A DNA stretch of 64,000 nt from Fimbriimonadaceae bacterium (GTDB lineage: Bacteria; Armatimonadota; UBA10988): assembly GCA_020850355.1 (NCBI GenBank), contig JADZEX010000044.1, positions 1 to 64,000 on the forward strand. The letters are read 5' to 3'. Positions 50,564 through 58,584 of this stretch are shown here, piece by piece (position 1 is the first letter of the stretch; each line of letters opens with the position of its first letter). The position numbers were made by a program, and so were the translations under genes. Below the pieces are notes generated by a model. That model was not told where the DNA came from. It ran no database searches and saw nothing but the letters and a program-made list of their open reading frames with translations.

Positions 50564-51874
50564 CTACAGCTTGACCACCGTGCCACCGGCGCTGGTGGCG
50601 GCCAGGGCGTTGCGGGTGTCGACCAGCAGCCGGGCGTGGCGGCGGATCCAGTCCCAGTCGTAGGCCCGGTGATCGGTCACCACCACCACACAGTCGACCG
50701 CCCGCAAGAGCGGCTCGGTCAGCTCGCTGCGCTGCCAGTGGTGCCCTTCGGCGCGGACTTCGGGCACGTACGGGTCGTGGTAGAACAGCTCGGCGGCGCG
50801 CTCCTCGAGCAGCTCCAGGATGTCCAGCGCGGGGCTCTCGCGGATGTCGGCGACGTTGGGCTTGTAGGCCACGCCCAGCAGCAGGATCCGCGAGCCGCGG
50901 ATGGCCTTGCCCTGCCCGTTCAGCGCGTCGGCGATCTTCGAGACCACGTGGCGCGGCATGTTGCTGTTGATGGTGTCGGCCAGTGCGATGAAGCGCGCCT
51001 CGTAGTCCAGCGCGCGCAGCTTCCAACTGAGGTAGAGCGGGTCGATCGGAATGCAGTGCCCGCCGAGCCCCGGCCCGGGCGTGAAACGGGTGTAGCCGAA
51101 CGGCTTGGTCGCCGCGGCGTTGATGATCTCCCAGACATCGAGCCCGAGGTGGTCGCAGATGATGGCAATCTCGTTGACCAGGCCGATGTTGACCGCCCGG
51201 AAGGTGTTTTCGAGCAGCTTGACCATCTCGGCGGCGGCCGGACTGCTGACCGGCACGATGCTCTCGACCGCGGTCTGGTACAGGGCTGTGGCCACTTCCA
51301 GACAGGCCGGCGTACAGCCGCCCATCACCTTGGGCGTGTTGTGCGTGGTCCAGGTCTGGTTGCCGGGATCGACCCGCTCGGGCGAGAAGGCCACAAAGAC
51401 GTCGCGGCCGACGGTCAGTCCACGCTCCTGCAACCGCGGCACCAGGATCTCGGTGGTGGTGCCAGGGTAGGTGGTCGATTCGAGCACCACCAGCAGGCCG
51501 GGCCGCGCATGCTGCGCGACGACGTCGGCGGCGGCGACGACGTACGAGATGTTGGGGTCCTTGGTCTTCCGGAGCGGCGTCGGCACGCAGATACTGACAG
51601 CGTCGACCGTCGCCAGGGCGCTGAAGTCGGTGGTCCCGCTGAGCCGGCCCGTCGCGACCAGGTCGGCGACGGTCGCGGCGGGCACATCGTCGATGTAACT
51701 CTCACCCCGGTTGAGCGCCGCGGTCTTGGTCGCGTCGACGTCGAAGCCAACCACGGTCAGCCCGGCCGAGGCGAACTCGGCGGCCAGCGGCAGACCGACG
51801 TAACCAAGGCCGATCACCCCAACCCGCAGGCTGCGGTCGGCGATCTGCTGCAACAGGGCGGTGCGATGCTCCAC
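50564..51874 (-). CDS. Nucleotide sugar dehydrogenase (UDP-N-acetylglucosamine/UDP-ManNAc dehydrogenase type)
   Basis: The protein is 436 residues. The Rossmann motif GLGYVGLPLA (about 19-28), CVPTPL, the substrate-domain motif FSPERVDPGN and the catalytic cysteine in GPGLGGHCIPIDP are all present. The family oxidises UDP-HexNAc to the uronic acid with 2 NAD+, for capsule, O-antigen or exopolysaccharide. The LSWKLR segment after the catalytic loop fits the WbpA/WecC group better than UDP-glucose dehydrogenase. GTG 51874 has GGGAG 8 nt upstream. It is the first gene of the five-gene operon. Confidence 0.93.
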   Translation of the reverse strand: MEHRTALLQQIADRSLRVGVIGLGYVGLPLAAEFASAGLTVVGFDVDATKTAALNRGESYIDDVPAATVADLVATGRLSGTTDFSALATVDAVSICVPTPLRKTKDPNISYVVAAADVVAQHARPGLLVVLESTTYPGTTTEILVPRLQERGLTVGRDVFVAFSPERVDPGNQTWTTHNTPKVMGGCTPACLEVATALYQTAVESIVPVSSPAAAEMVKLLENTFRAVNIGLVNEIAIICDHLGLDVWEIINAAATKPFGYTRFTPGPGLGGHCIPIDPLYLSWKLRALDYEARFIALADTINSNMPRHVVSKIADALNGQGKAIRGSRILLLGVAYKPNVADIRESPALDILELLEERAAELFYHDPYVPEVRAEGHHWQRSELTEPLLRAVDCVVVVTDHRAYDWDWIRRHARLLVDTRNALAATSAGGTVVKL

Positions 51875-51914
51875 GCGGCGAACTCCCAACGGTGGCGGTG
51901 TGCAGGACCTCGAC

Positions 51915-51943
51915 AGGCTACCACGCATGGTGCGGAGCGGCAA
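51915..51943 (-). promoter_or_regulatory. Promoter candidate for the UDP-sugar dehydrogenase operon
   Basis: The minus strand has -35 TTGCCG (51938-51943), a 17-bp spacer and -10 TAGCCT (51915-51920), 40 nt before the GTG start. Confidence 0.45.
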
Positions 51944-51995
51944 GGCCGGCAGGATCCGCGCCGCGCGGGCCGAAGCTGGACCGCGGGAGCGCGAC

Positions 51996-53807
51996 GTGGA
52001 CGCGGTGGTGGCGGCGCTAGCGACGGTCCGAGCCAGCCTCACGCCAACGGCCTTGGCCGCCCAACAGGCGGCCTGCGTGGCCCTCCCGCTGGCGGCCCGC
52101 CGGGCGCAGTGGGAGCAGTTCCTGAACGACCAGGCCGCGCCGCTGGCCCGCGCCCTGCACGACGCCGCGGCCGCCGCCACGGGTCCGGACTGGTCGGAGC
52201 ACGACTTCGACAGCTACCATTGGGAACGTTGGCGACGCCACGAGTGGAGCGTCGTGACGCCCTTCGCGCTGCTCACCGTGGCGACCTCGCCGATCGTTCC
52301 CCTGGCGGTCGCCGAGCGGCTGCTGGCCCTGCCGGAGCGGCCGGCCGGCGACCGGCGACCGGCTGCCGAACTGCCCCGCGGGCGTTGCTACCGCCGGGCC
52401 TGGCTGACCCAACAGCGCCCCTTGACCCTGGTGGCCGAGCTGGCGGTACGCTTCGCGGCCGCTGGCGGCAGTGGGTTGCTGGTACCCTTGCAGGTCCGCC
52501 TCCGGCAGCTCGCCGCGCCGGAGCGGGCGGCGGTCGAGCTGCGCCTGGCGGTGCTCCAGGGCGCCACCGCGGAGCTGCCGGAACTCGGCCGCCGCGTGCT
52601 GGATGCCGCCGCGCGCGACGAGCTCGGCCGCCGGGCGCCGCTGCTGCAGCGGATTCTGGACGACCACCAGGCCTGGCCCGACGGCACGCAGGTGCGCCTG
52701 CTGGCGGCCGCGCGCGGGATCGCCGAGTTGGCCAGTCCGCACCTCGCCAGCAACCCGTTGGGCGCTGCGACGGCCGCCCTGGCCGCGGCGCGCGGCGCCG
52801 AGGTGGAGGACCTTGTGGTGCTGGTCGAGCGCGCCGGGGATCTGCGCCTGCAGGGCTGGGCTGCCTGGGAGGCGCTGCTGGCCAGTGTCGCCGCGGCGCT
52901 CCGGGAGATGGCCGGCGCCTTCGGCCTGCCGGCGGTGCGGCAGGCGGTCGAGCGGCTGGCGCCCTACAGCTACAGTTTCCCGGATCTGCCAGCCCGGCTG
53001 TTGCTGGCCGGCGCCGACGGGTTGCGCAGTCCGGAGCGCAGCGCTCTGGCCCACGAGGCCCTGCACGCGGCGCGGCAACTGGCGCCGTCCGCGGCGGCCG
53101 CCCGGATTGAGGTGCAGGCGGCCCGCTGGCTGGCCGAGGCAGGCGCCGAGGGCGGCTACACCGAGCTGCGCACGACAGCCCAGCGGCTGGTCGGTCAGGG
53201 TGCCGGACGGTGGGCGGCACCTGCGCTCCGCGAGGCGGCGGCGGCGCTGGCCGACCTTGACCGCGGCGACGGCGAGGGGCTGGCGACCGCCCTCACGGCG
53301 GCCGACGCGCTACGCGATCCAGCGGCCCGCTGGCAGGCTTACCTGACCCTCGCCAGTGCTGCCAAGGTGAGCCCCGAGATCGCCCGCCAGGCGGCGGAAC
53401 GGGCACGACGCGCGGCGCGCCGCTGGCTACTGCGGTCGCCGCCGCTGGACGAGTTCGAGCCACTCCTGACCGCCCTCGTCGCGCGGCTGCCGGGCGGTCC
53501 GCAGCATCCGCTCGCGGCGCGCCTCGTGCGCCTGGCGACCGCGGCTGGCGACGATCCGTTGGGCGGCCGGGCGTCTTACGCAGCCTGGGCCGGCCTGCCA
53601 GCGCTGGCGGCCGAACCAGACGCCCTCCACGCGGTCGCGGCGTCCCTCGCGACGCTCGGCGAGACCTGGTGGCGGTTGCCGCTGCTGGCGCTGCTGGGGG
53701 ACGCGACGTGGCGCTGGCTGCAGCACTGCCGCGACCAGCTCGACGGCAGCCTGGCCGCGGGCGTCGAGCCCGGCGCCGCGGCTACTCCTCTGGACCGACC
53801 GGATTGA
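51996..53807 (+). CDS. Hypothetical all-helical protein
   Basis: The 603 residues are strongly alpha-helical and Ala/Leu/Arg-rich, with several helix-turn-helix pairs reminiscent of HEAT or TPR arrays (for example AYSYS-rich middle and AWAGLPALAAEPDALHAVAASL). No signal peptide or catalytic motif is visible. GTG 51996 has GGGAG (51985-51989) 6 nt upstream and is preferred to an earlier ATG at 51927. It overlaps its convergent neighbour by 26 bp. I do not recognise the family. Confidence 0.72.
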   Translation: MDAVVAALATVRASLTPTALAAQQAACVALPLAARRAQWEQFLNDQAAPLARALHDAAAAATGPDWSEHDFDSYHWERWRRHEWSVVTPFALLTVATSPIVPLAVAERLLALPERPAGDRRPAAELPRGRCYRRAWLTQQRPLTLVAELAVRFAAAGGSGLLVPLQVRLRQLAAPERAAVELRLAVLQGATAELPELGRRVLDAAARDELGRRAPLLQRILDDHQAWPDGTQVRLLAAARGIAELASPHLASNPLGAATAALAAARGAEVEDLVVLVERAGDLRLQGWAAWEALLASVAAALREMAGAFGLPAVRQAVERLAPYSYSFPDLPARLLLAGADGLRSPERSALAHEALHAARQLAPSAAAARIEVQAARWLAEAGAEGGYTELRTTAQRLVGQGAGRWAAPALREAAAALADLDRGDGEGLATALTAADALRDPAARWQAYLTLASAAKVSPEIARQAAERARRAARRWLLRSPPLDEFEPLLTALVARLPGGPQHPLAARLVRLATAAGDDPLGGRASYAAWAGLPALAAEPDALHAVAASLATLGETWWRLPLLALLGDATWRWLQHCRDQLDGSLAAGVEPGAAATPLDRPD

Positions 53808-55371
53808 CGATCCGCAGATCGTCGATCTCGATGCTGATCGGCCGGCCGTGGGCGCTGGCCAGTTGGACACCCTTGACCCGCGCCCAGTCGAGTTGCGGGC
53901 CGGCCGTCTTGAGCGCCCGCAGCGGAATCCGGATGGTGTTCCAGGCGTTGCCGACTTCGCCATACTGATTGACCATCGCCAGCGCGACGTTGGGCTTGTC
54001 AGCGTCATCGAAGAGCCCGATCCGGAACACCTCGCCGCCGACGCTGCCGCGCACGGCGAACTCCAGGCGGCCGTTGCGCAGGTAGGGCCGCTCGTCGCTG
54101 AGTTCCCACTGCGGGCGCCCGAGGCGGGCCACCCACCAGGCGAAGCCGGCCTCTTTGATGGCCAGCCGGAGCACCGCGCCACTGCGATCCCCGGCCGCCG
54201 CCGGCCCGACTGGCAGACGGCCGCCCGGGGCCAGCACGAAGCTCTCGCGCAACTCGGCGTCGTCGAAGGCGCGCTCGCCCTGGTTGGTGGCCCAGGTCGC
54301 CTGGAAGGCGGAGTGCTCCCAGCCCACCGTGCCGGCTGGGGCGTCGGTGTAGAAGAACGAGACTGGCAGCATCGGCCGTGCGTCGTCGGGCAGCCGCACC
54401 GTCGCCCCGCCGCCCGGCGTCGCGGGGCGCGGACCGGCCACCGGCGGCGTCGACTGCGCCGGTTGGGTCGGCGGCTGGGCGGGCTGGGTGGGCGCCACGG
54501 TGGCCTGCACGGTCGGCGGGCTGGCGGTGGCCGCGACGGGGCTGGTGGCGGCGCTGGCCGGCGGTTCGACGGCGGTCACCGGCGCGGCGCTGGCCCCGTC
54601 CCCGGCCGCGCTGCGCGGCGCCGTGGCGACCGCGCTGGTGGCCGGCGCGGTGGTCGGTGGCTGGGGCCCGGCCGGCGCCGTCGGCAGCGTCGTGGGCGGG
54701 CGCTCGGCAACGGTGGGAGCGGGCGGGGCCTCCAAGATGGTGCGGGTCGCGTAGGGATCGTGCGGGCCGGGCTCGATCCGGACCTGGTCCACGTCGAGGC
54801 TGAGCGGCACGGCGCGCACGCTGGCGAGCTGGACCATCGCCAGGCGGGTCAGGTCGAGGTCGGGCGCCAGGGCCAAGAAGTCGTCGAGCGGCACCCGGAA
54901 GAGCGTCCAACCGGCCTCGAGGCGGCCGTACCGGCTCAACGGCAGCCGCACGTTGTGCCGCGGCACGGCCCGGTCGAGCAGGCCGATGTCGACCAGTTCG
55001 CCGCCACTGGCGCCGCGCAGGGCGAGGCTCAGGCGGCCGTCGGCGAGGTCACCGCGGGCGACCTGGTAGGCCGGAATCGGCAGGTTCGCTTCCCACCAGC
55101 CAACCCCGTCGCCGAGCACGCTGAGCCGCACCTGCACGCCCTGCCCGCCCAGCGGACGCTCGGCCACCAGCGGCAGCGTGTCCTGGGGTCCCAGCACCGC
55201 CAGCCTGGCAGCCGTCAGCGCATCGAGTTGGCGGTAGCCGGCTGCGGCGCCGCCGCCCAGGCGCAGCAGCGAGCCGTGGTAGACGGCAGTGGCGGGCAGG
55301 TCATCGAAGATCACCACCGGTGCCGCGGCCAGTTGGCTCACGCAGAGGGCCCAGACCCAGGTCCAGCGCAT
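53782..55371 (-). CDS. Secreted protein with two carbohydrate-binding-like domains and a PTA-rich linker
   Basis: The protein is 529 residues. After a signal peptide (WVWALCVSQLAAA) comes a beta-sandwich domain (about 20-225), a long Pro/Thr/Ala linker (about 240-330) and a second, similar domain (about 345-529). Both share the sequence pattern L-x-x-G-R-L-x-x-A-(V/L)-R-G-x-x-G-G-E and end in a substrate-facing strand with VQLAS and a DD/DQ(L)RI tail, like CBM11/CIA30-type glycan-binding modules. No catalytic residues are seen. GGGAG lies 6 nt before ATG 55371 and a promoter is present. Confidence 0.7.
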   Translation of the reverse strand: MRWTWVWALCVSQLAAAPVVIFDDLPATAVYHGSLLRLGGGAAAGYRQLDALTAARLAVLGPQDTLPLVAERPLGGQGVQVRLSVLGDGVGWWEANLPIPAYQVARGDLADGRLSLALRGASGGELVDIGLLDRAVPRHNVRLPLSRYGRLEAGWTLFRVPLDDFLALAPDLDLTRLAMVQLASVRAVPLSLDVDQVRIEPGPHDPYATRTILEAPPAPTVAERPPTTLPTAPAGPQPPTTAPATSAVATAPRSAAGDGASAAPVTAVEPPASAATSPVAATASPPTVQATVAPTQPAQPPTQPAQSTPPVAGPRPATPGGGATVRLPDDARPMLPVSFFYTDAPAGTVGWEHSAFQATWATNQGERAFDDAELRESFVLAPGGRLPVGPAAAGDRSGAVLRLAIKEAGFAWWVARLGRPQWELSDERPYLRNGRLEFAVRGSVGGEVFRIGLFDDADKPNVALAMVNQYGEVGNAWNTIRIPLRALKTAGPQLDWARVKGVQLASAHGRPISIEIDDLRIVNPVGPEE

Positions 55372-55388
55372 CGTCCGCTCCCATCGCG

Positions 55389-55417
55389 ATCCTAAACCAG
55401 CCGGGAGCGTTTGGCAA
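55389..55417 (-). promoter_or_regulatory. Sigma70-type promoter for the two-domain binding protein
   Basis: The minus strand has -35 TTGCCA (55412-55417), a 17-bp spacer and -10 TAGGAT (55389-55394), 18 nt before the ATG. The MFS gene at 55494 is divergent; I see no matching promoter on the plus strand. Confidence 0.55.
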
Positions 55418-55493
55418 CCGGCAGGAAACCGGCGCGGCACTCCGAAGACGCGATCCACCGGCCGCCGGCGCCGGACGAGCCAGGAGCGACACC

Positions 55494-56882
55494 GTGAGCG
55501 AAGTGCGCGAGCTGCCGTACAACCCCCAACGTCTGTTCGTGGCCAGTTGCGTCGCACTGATCACGACGGCGATGACCTTCTCGATCCGCTCGGACATCCT
55601 CTCGGCGTTCGGCGCCGAGTTTCAGTTGACCCACCAGCAGGAGGGCTACATCACCCAGCTCGGCCTGTGGGGCTTCCCGATTGCCATCATGTTGGTCGGG
55701 CCGCTCTGCGACAGCATCGGCATGGGCCTGCTGCTGAAACTGGCCGCGGTCGGGCATGTCCTGGGGGTGGTTGGGGTGATCCTCTCGCCCAGCGTGGGCT
55801 TCCCGATGCTGCTCGCCGCCAATCTCCTGCTCGGGCTCGCCAACGGCACCGTCGAAGCGGTGATCAACCCGCTGGCGGCCACCGTCTACGCCGACCAGAA
55901 GACCCACCGTCTGAACGTGCTGCACGCCTTCTGGCCCGGCGGGTTGATCATTGGTGGGTTGCTGGCCTTCGCGATCACCAAGATCATGGGTGTCGACCTG
56001 CCGAACCCGGATCCGGCGACCCTGAGCCTGAGCTGGAAGCTCAAGATGGCCACCATCATCGTCGGCGCGGTGGCCTACCTGGTGTTGATCGCCGGGCAGC
56101 GCTTCCCAGCCACGGAGCGGGTCCAGTCGGGTGTCAGCACCGGCGACATGTTCCGCGCGGCGCTGGCGCCAGGCTTCCTGTTGCTGACCTTCTGCATGTG
56201 TCTGACGGCGATCACTGAGCTGGGGCCCGACCAGTGGGTTGGTTCGGTGCTCACCAAGACTGTCGGCATCCAGGGCGTGCTGTTCCTGGTCTACACCTCC
56301 GGTCTGATGTTCCTGTTGCGCTTCTTCGCCGGACCGCTGGCGCATCGGCTGTCGCCTTTCGGCCTGCTCTTGGGCGCCGCGGCGCTGTCGGCGGTCGGGC
56401 TCTTCCTGCTCAGCGGCAGCACCACCGCGGGCGCGGCGTTTGTCGCGGCGACGGTCTTCGGGCTGGGCAAGGCCTACTTCTGGCCAACCATGCTGGGAGT
56501 CGCCGCCGAGCGCTATCCGCGCACCGGGGCGCTGGGCCTGGCGCTGATGGGCGCGGCGGGGATGATCGCCGCCGGGGCCGCCGGGCCGACGATGGGGGGA
56601 ATCTACGACCGCGGCACCGTCTCGGCGTTGCCGGCGCCGGTGGCGCAGGTCGTGGTGGTCGACGGCAAGTTGGACGCCGAGCGGGTCAAGGCCGCGCCGA
56701 CCGAGACCCAGCAGGCCGTCGAGGCCGCTGGCAAGCAGGGCGCCGCGCTGGCCTTCAAGTCGGTGGCCGTCCTGCCGCTGGTGCTGGTCCTGCTGTTCGC
56801 CGCGCTCTACATCAGCACCAGGCGGGGCGGCGGCTACCAGGCGGTGAAGCTGGAGGCCGACGAGGGCTCGCCGCCAAGCTGA
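55494..56882 (+). CDS. MFS transporter
   Basis: The protein is 462 residues with 12 predicted membrane helices. Family features include GPLCDSIGMGLLLK in the 2-3 loop and FLLRFFAGPLAHRLSPFG (G-x-L-x-x-R type repeat) in the second half. A periplasmic or cytoplasmic insert (about 380-420, AQVVVVDGKLDAERVKAAPTETQQ) is unusual for MFS proteins. GTG 55494 has AGGAG 7 nt upstream. It is transcribed divergently from a glycan-binding-like protein, which suggests sugar transport, but this is inference. Confidence 0.9.
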   Translation: MSEVRELPYNPQRLFVASCVALITTAMTFSIRSDILSAFGAEFQLTHQQEGYITQLGLWGFPIAIMLVGPLCDSIGMGLLLKLAAVGHVLGVVGVILSPSVGFPMLLAANLLLGLANGTVEAVINPLAATVYADQKTHRLNVLHAFWPGGLIIGGLLAFAITKIMGVDLPNPDPATLSLSWKLKMATIIVGAVAYLVLIAGQRFPATERVQSGVSTGDMFRAALAPGFLLLTFCMCLTAITELGPDQWVGSVLTKTVGIQGVLFLVYTSGLMFLLRFFAGPLAHRLSPFGLLLGAAALSAVGLFLLSGSTTAGAAFVAATVFGLGKAYFWPTMLGVAAERYPRTGALGLALMGAAGMIAAGAAGPTMGGIYDRGTVSALPAPVAQVVVVDGKLDAERVKAAPTETQQAVEAAGKQGAALAFKSVAVLPLVLVLLFAALYISTRRGGGYQAVKLEADEGSPPS

Positions 56883-56913
56883 ACCGCGCGCGCGGATGGA
56901 GGGAGTCACGTCG

Positions 56914-57485
56914 ATGCGCCAACGCGGCTGGCGTCGGCCGGGCCTGGGTGGCCGGCTGCTCGGTAGCGTCGTCGTCAGCCCGGGCTGCGGCTCTGCGTGG
57001 GCAGCTCACCCGACCGCTTCGGGCCGGCCCGACTGCTGGCCAAGTCGGCCGGCGTGCCGAGTGCGGTGAAGCTGCCGTCGGGCGAGTTGCTGCTGGCGCT
57101 GCAGTGGTTTCCGGACCGCGCCTCGCGGGCCTGGGACCGCGTCGCGGTGATCCGCTCAACCGCCGGCGGCGGGACCTGGAGCACGCCGCAGCCGATCGTC
57201 GTGGCCGGGCTGCCCGCCACCGACCAATGGCCGTTTGACCCGACGCTGGCCGGCGGCCGTTGGAGGTTGAACGCTTTCGAGCAGTTCCGGGCGGTCGGCA
57301 ACGCGGTGGCCAGTTCCGTCTCGCGGGAAGGGTTGGCCTGAACTCGCCAGCCCGGCGGGCGGCTGCGGGCGAACGCCGACGAGCAGGTCACCGACCCGTG
57401 GGTGATCCGCTGGCAGGGCGGCTGGAGGATGTACTCCAAGGTCAATCCGCCGCCGGCCGCGCCGAGCCGACCGGCGCCAAGATAA
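56914..57485 (+). pseudogene. Decayed secreted sialidase-like beta-propeller protein
   Basis: Remnants lie in two frames. ATG 56914 (GGAGGG upstream) opens a signal-like N-terminus in one frame, which ends at TGA. The body continues in another frame as VPSAVKLPSGELLLALQWFP, DRVAVIRSTAGGGTWSTPQPIVVAGLP and DPTLAGGRWRLN, matching Asp-box/sialidase-type propellers. An in-frame TGA at 57339-57341 interrupts it. The frame then resumes (TDPWVIRWQGGWRMYSKV) to TAA 57483-57485. It is also far too short for a full propeller, so internal deletions are likely. Confidence 0.72.
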
Positions 57486-57504
57486 CGGTTAGGAGTTGGC
57501 CCAG

Positions 57505-58584
57505 ATGTCGTCTGTTACGGGGCTGCTGGCGCTGCTGGGACTCGGGCTGTTGGTCGGCGGGGCGGAGCTGCTGGTGCGCGGGGCGGCCGGGCTGGCGCGG
57601 CGGCTGGGCGTACCCACGCTGGTGATCGGCCTAACGATTGTCTCCTGGGGCACGGCCTCGCCCGAGGTGGCGGTAACGCTCCGCTCGGCGCTCGGCGGGT
57701 CCGCCGACCTGGCCGTCGGCAACGCTGTTGGCAGCAGCATCTTCAACCTGTTGGTGCTGCTCGGTCTGGCTGCGGTGGTGGCGCCCTTCCACGTCCGACG
57801 GCAGGTGATTCGGCTGGATGTGCCCGTCCTGATCGGCGCCGCCGGGGCCGTCGCACTGCTGGCGCGGGATGGTCGGCTCAGCACGGCCGAGGGTGTGCTG
57901 CTCTGCCTGGCCTTCCTGGCGCACAGCGCCTGGCTCTTCCGGCGCGGCGAGGTGGAGCCCGAGCCAGCGGTGTCGGGCTCGCCGGTCTGGCAGGATCTGC
58001 TGCTGCTGGCGGTCGGCCTGGGGCTGCTGCTGCAAGGCGCCGCCTGGCTGGTTGCGGGCGCTCTGGCCGTGGCGCGGGCCCTGGCGGTCAGCGAAGCGGT
58101 GATCGGGCTGACCGTGCTGGCCGCGGGGACGTCCTTGCCGGAAGTGGCGACGGCCCTCGCCAGTGCCCGGCGCGGCACTCCGGAACTGGCCATCGGCAAC
58201 GCCCTGGGCAGTTCCATCTACAATCTGTTGCTGGTGCTCGGTCTGACGGCGGCCGTCTGCGGTGGCATCCCGGTGGCGCTCGGGGTCCTGCACTTCGATC
58301 TGCCGTTTCTGCTGGCCGCCTGCCTGGCCTGCCTGCCAGTCTTCTTCGCGGCGGGCGGCATCACCCGCGCCGAGGGGCTGGTGATGCTGGGCTACTACGT
58401 GCTGTACGTAGTCTGGCTGCTGCTCGCGGCGGCTCGCCACGACGCACTGCCGGCCTTCAGCGGCGTGATGCTCGGCTTCGTGGTCCCGCTGACGGCGATC
58501 GGCGTCGGCTACAGCGTCTGGGCGACCTGCCGCGCGGAGCGCCAGCCTACGGCTGCCGCACCAGAATCACCCGCGCCACGCTGA
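57505..58584 (+). CDS. Na+/Ca2+ antiporter of the CaCA family
   Basis: The protein is 359 residues with ten or so membrane helices in two inverted repeats. Each repeat has the alpha motif: WGTASPEVAVTLRSAL and AAGTSLPEVATALASA. Each is followed by GNAVGSSIFNLL or GNALGSSIYNLL. These are the ion-binding segments of K+-dependent/independent Na+/Ca2+ exchangers (YrbG type). ATG 57505 has AGGAG 9 nt upstream. It overlaps the convergent DUF4838 gene by 38 bp. Confidence 0.94.
   Translation: MSSVTGLLALLGLGLLVGGAELLVRGAAGLARRLGVPTLVIGLTIVSWGTASPEVAVTLRSALGGSADLAVGNAVGSSIFNLLVLLGLAAVVAPFHVRRQVIRLDVPVLIGAAGAVALLARDGRLSTAEGVLLCLAFLAHSAWLFRRGEVEPEPAVSGSPVWQDLLLLAVGLGLLLQGAAWLVAGALAVARALAVSEAVIGLTVLAAGTSLPEVATALASARRGTPELAIGNALGSSIYNLLLVLGLTAAVCGGIPVALGVLHFDLPFLLAACLACLPVFFAAGGITRAEGLVMLGYYVLYVVWLLLAAARHDALPAFSGVMLGFVVPLTAIGVGYSVWATCRAERQPTAAAPESPAPR

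Noticed and set aside
57339-57341. TGA read as selenocysteine in the sialidase-like gene
   Set aside because: The frame also has a shifted N-terminus and missing blades, so decay explains it better; no SECIS-like structure was recognised.
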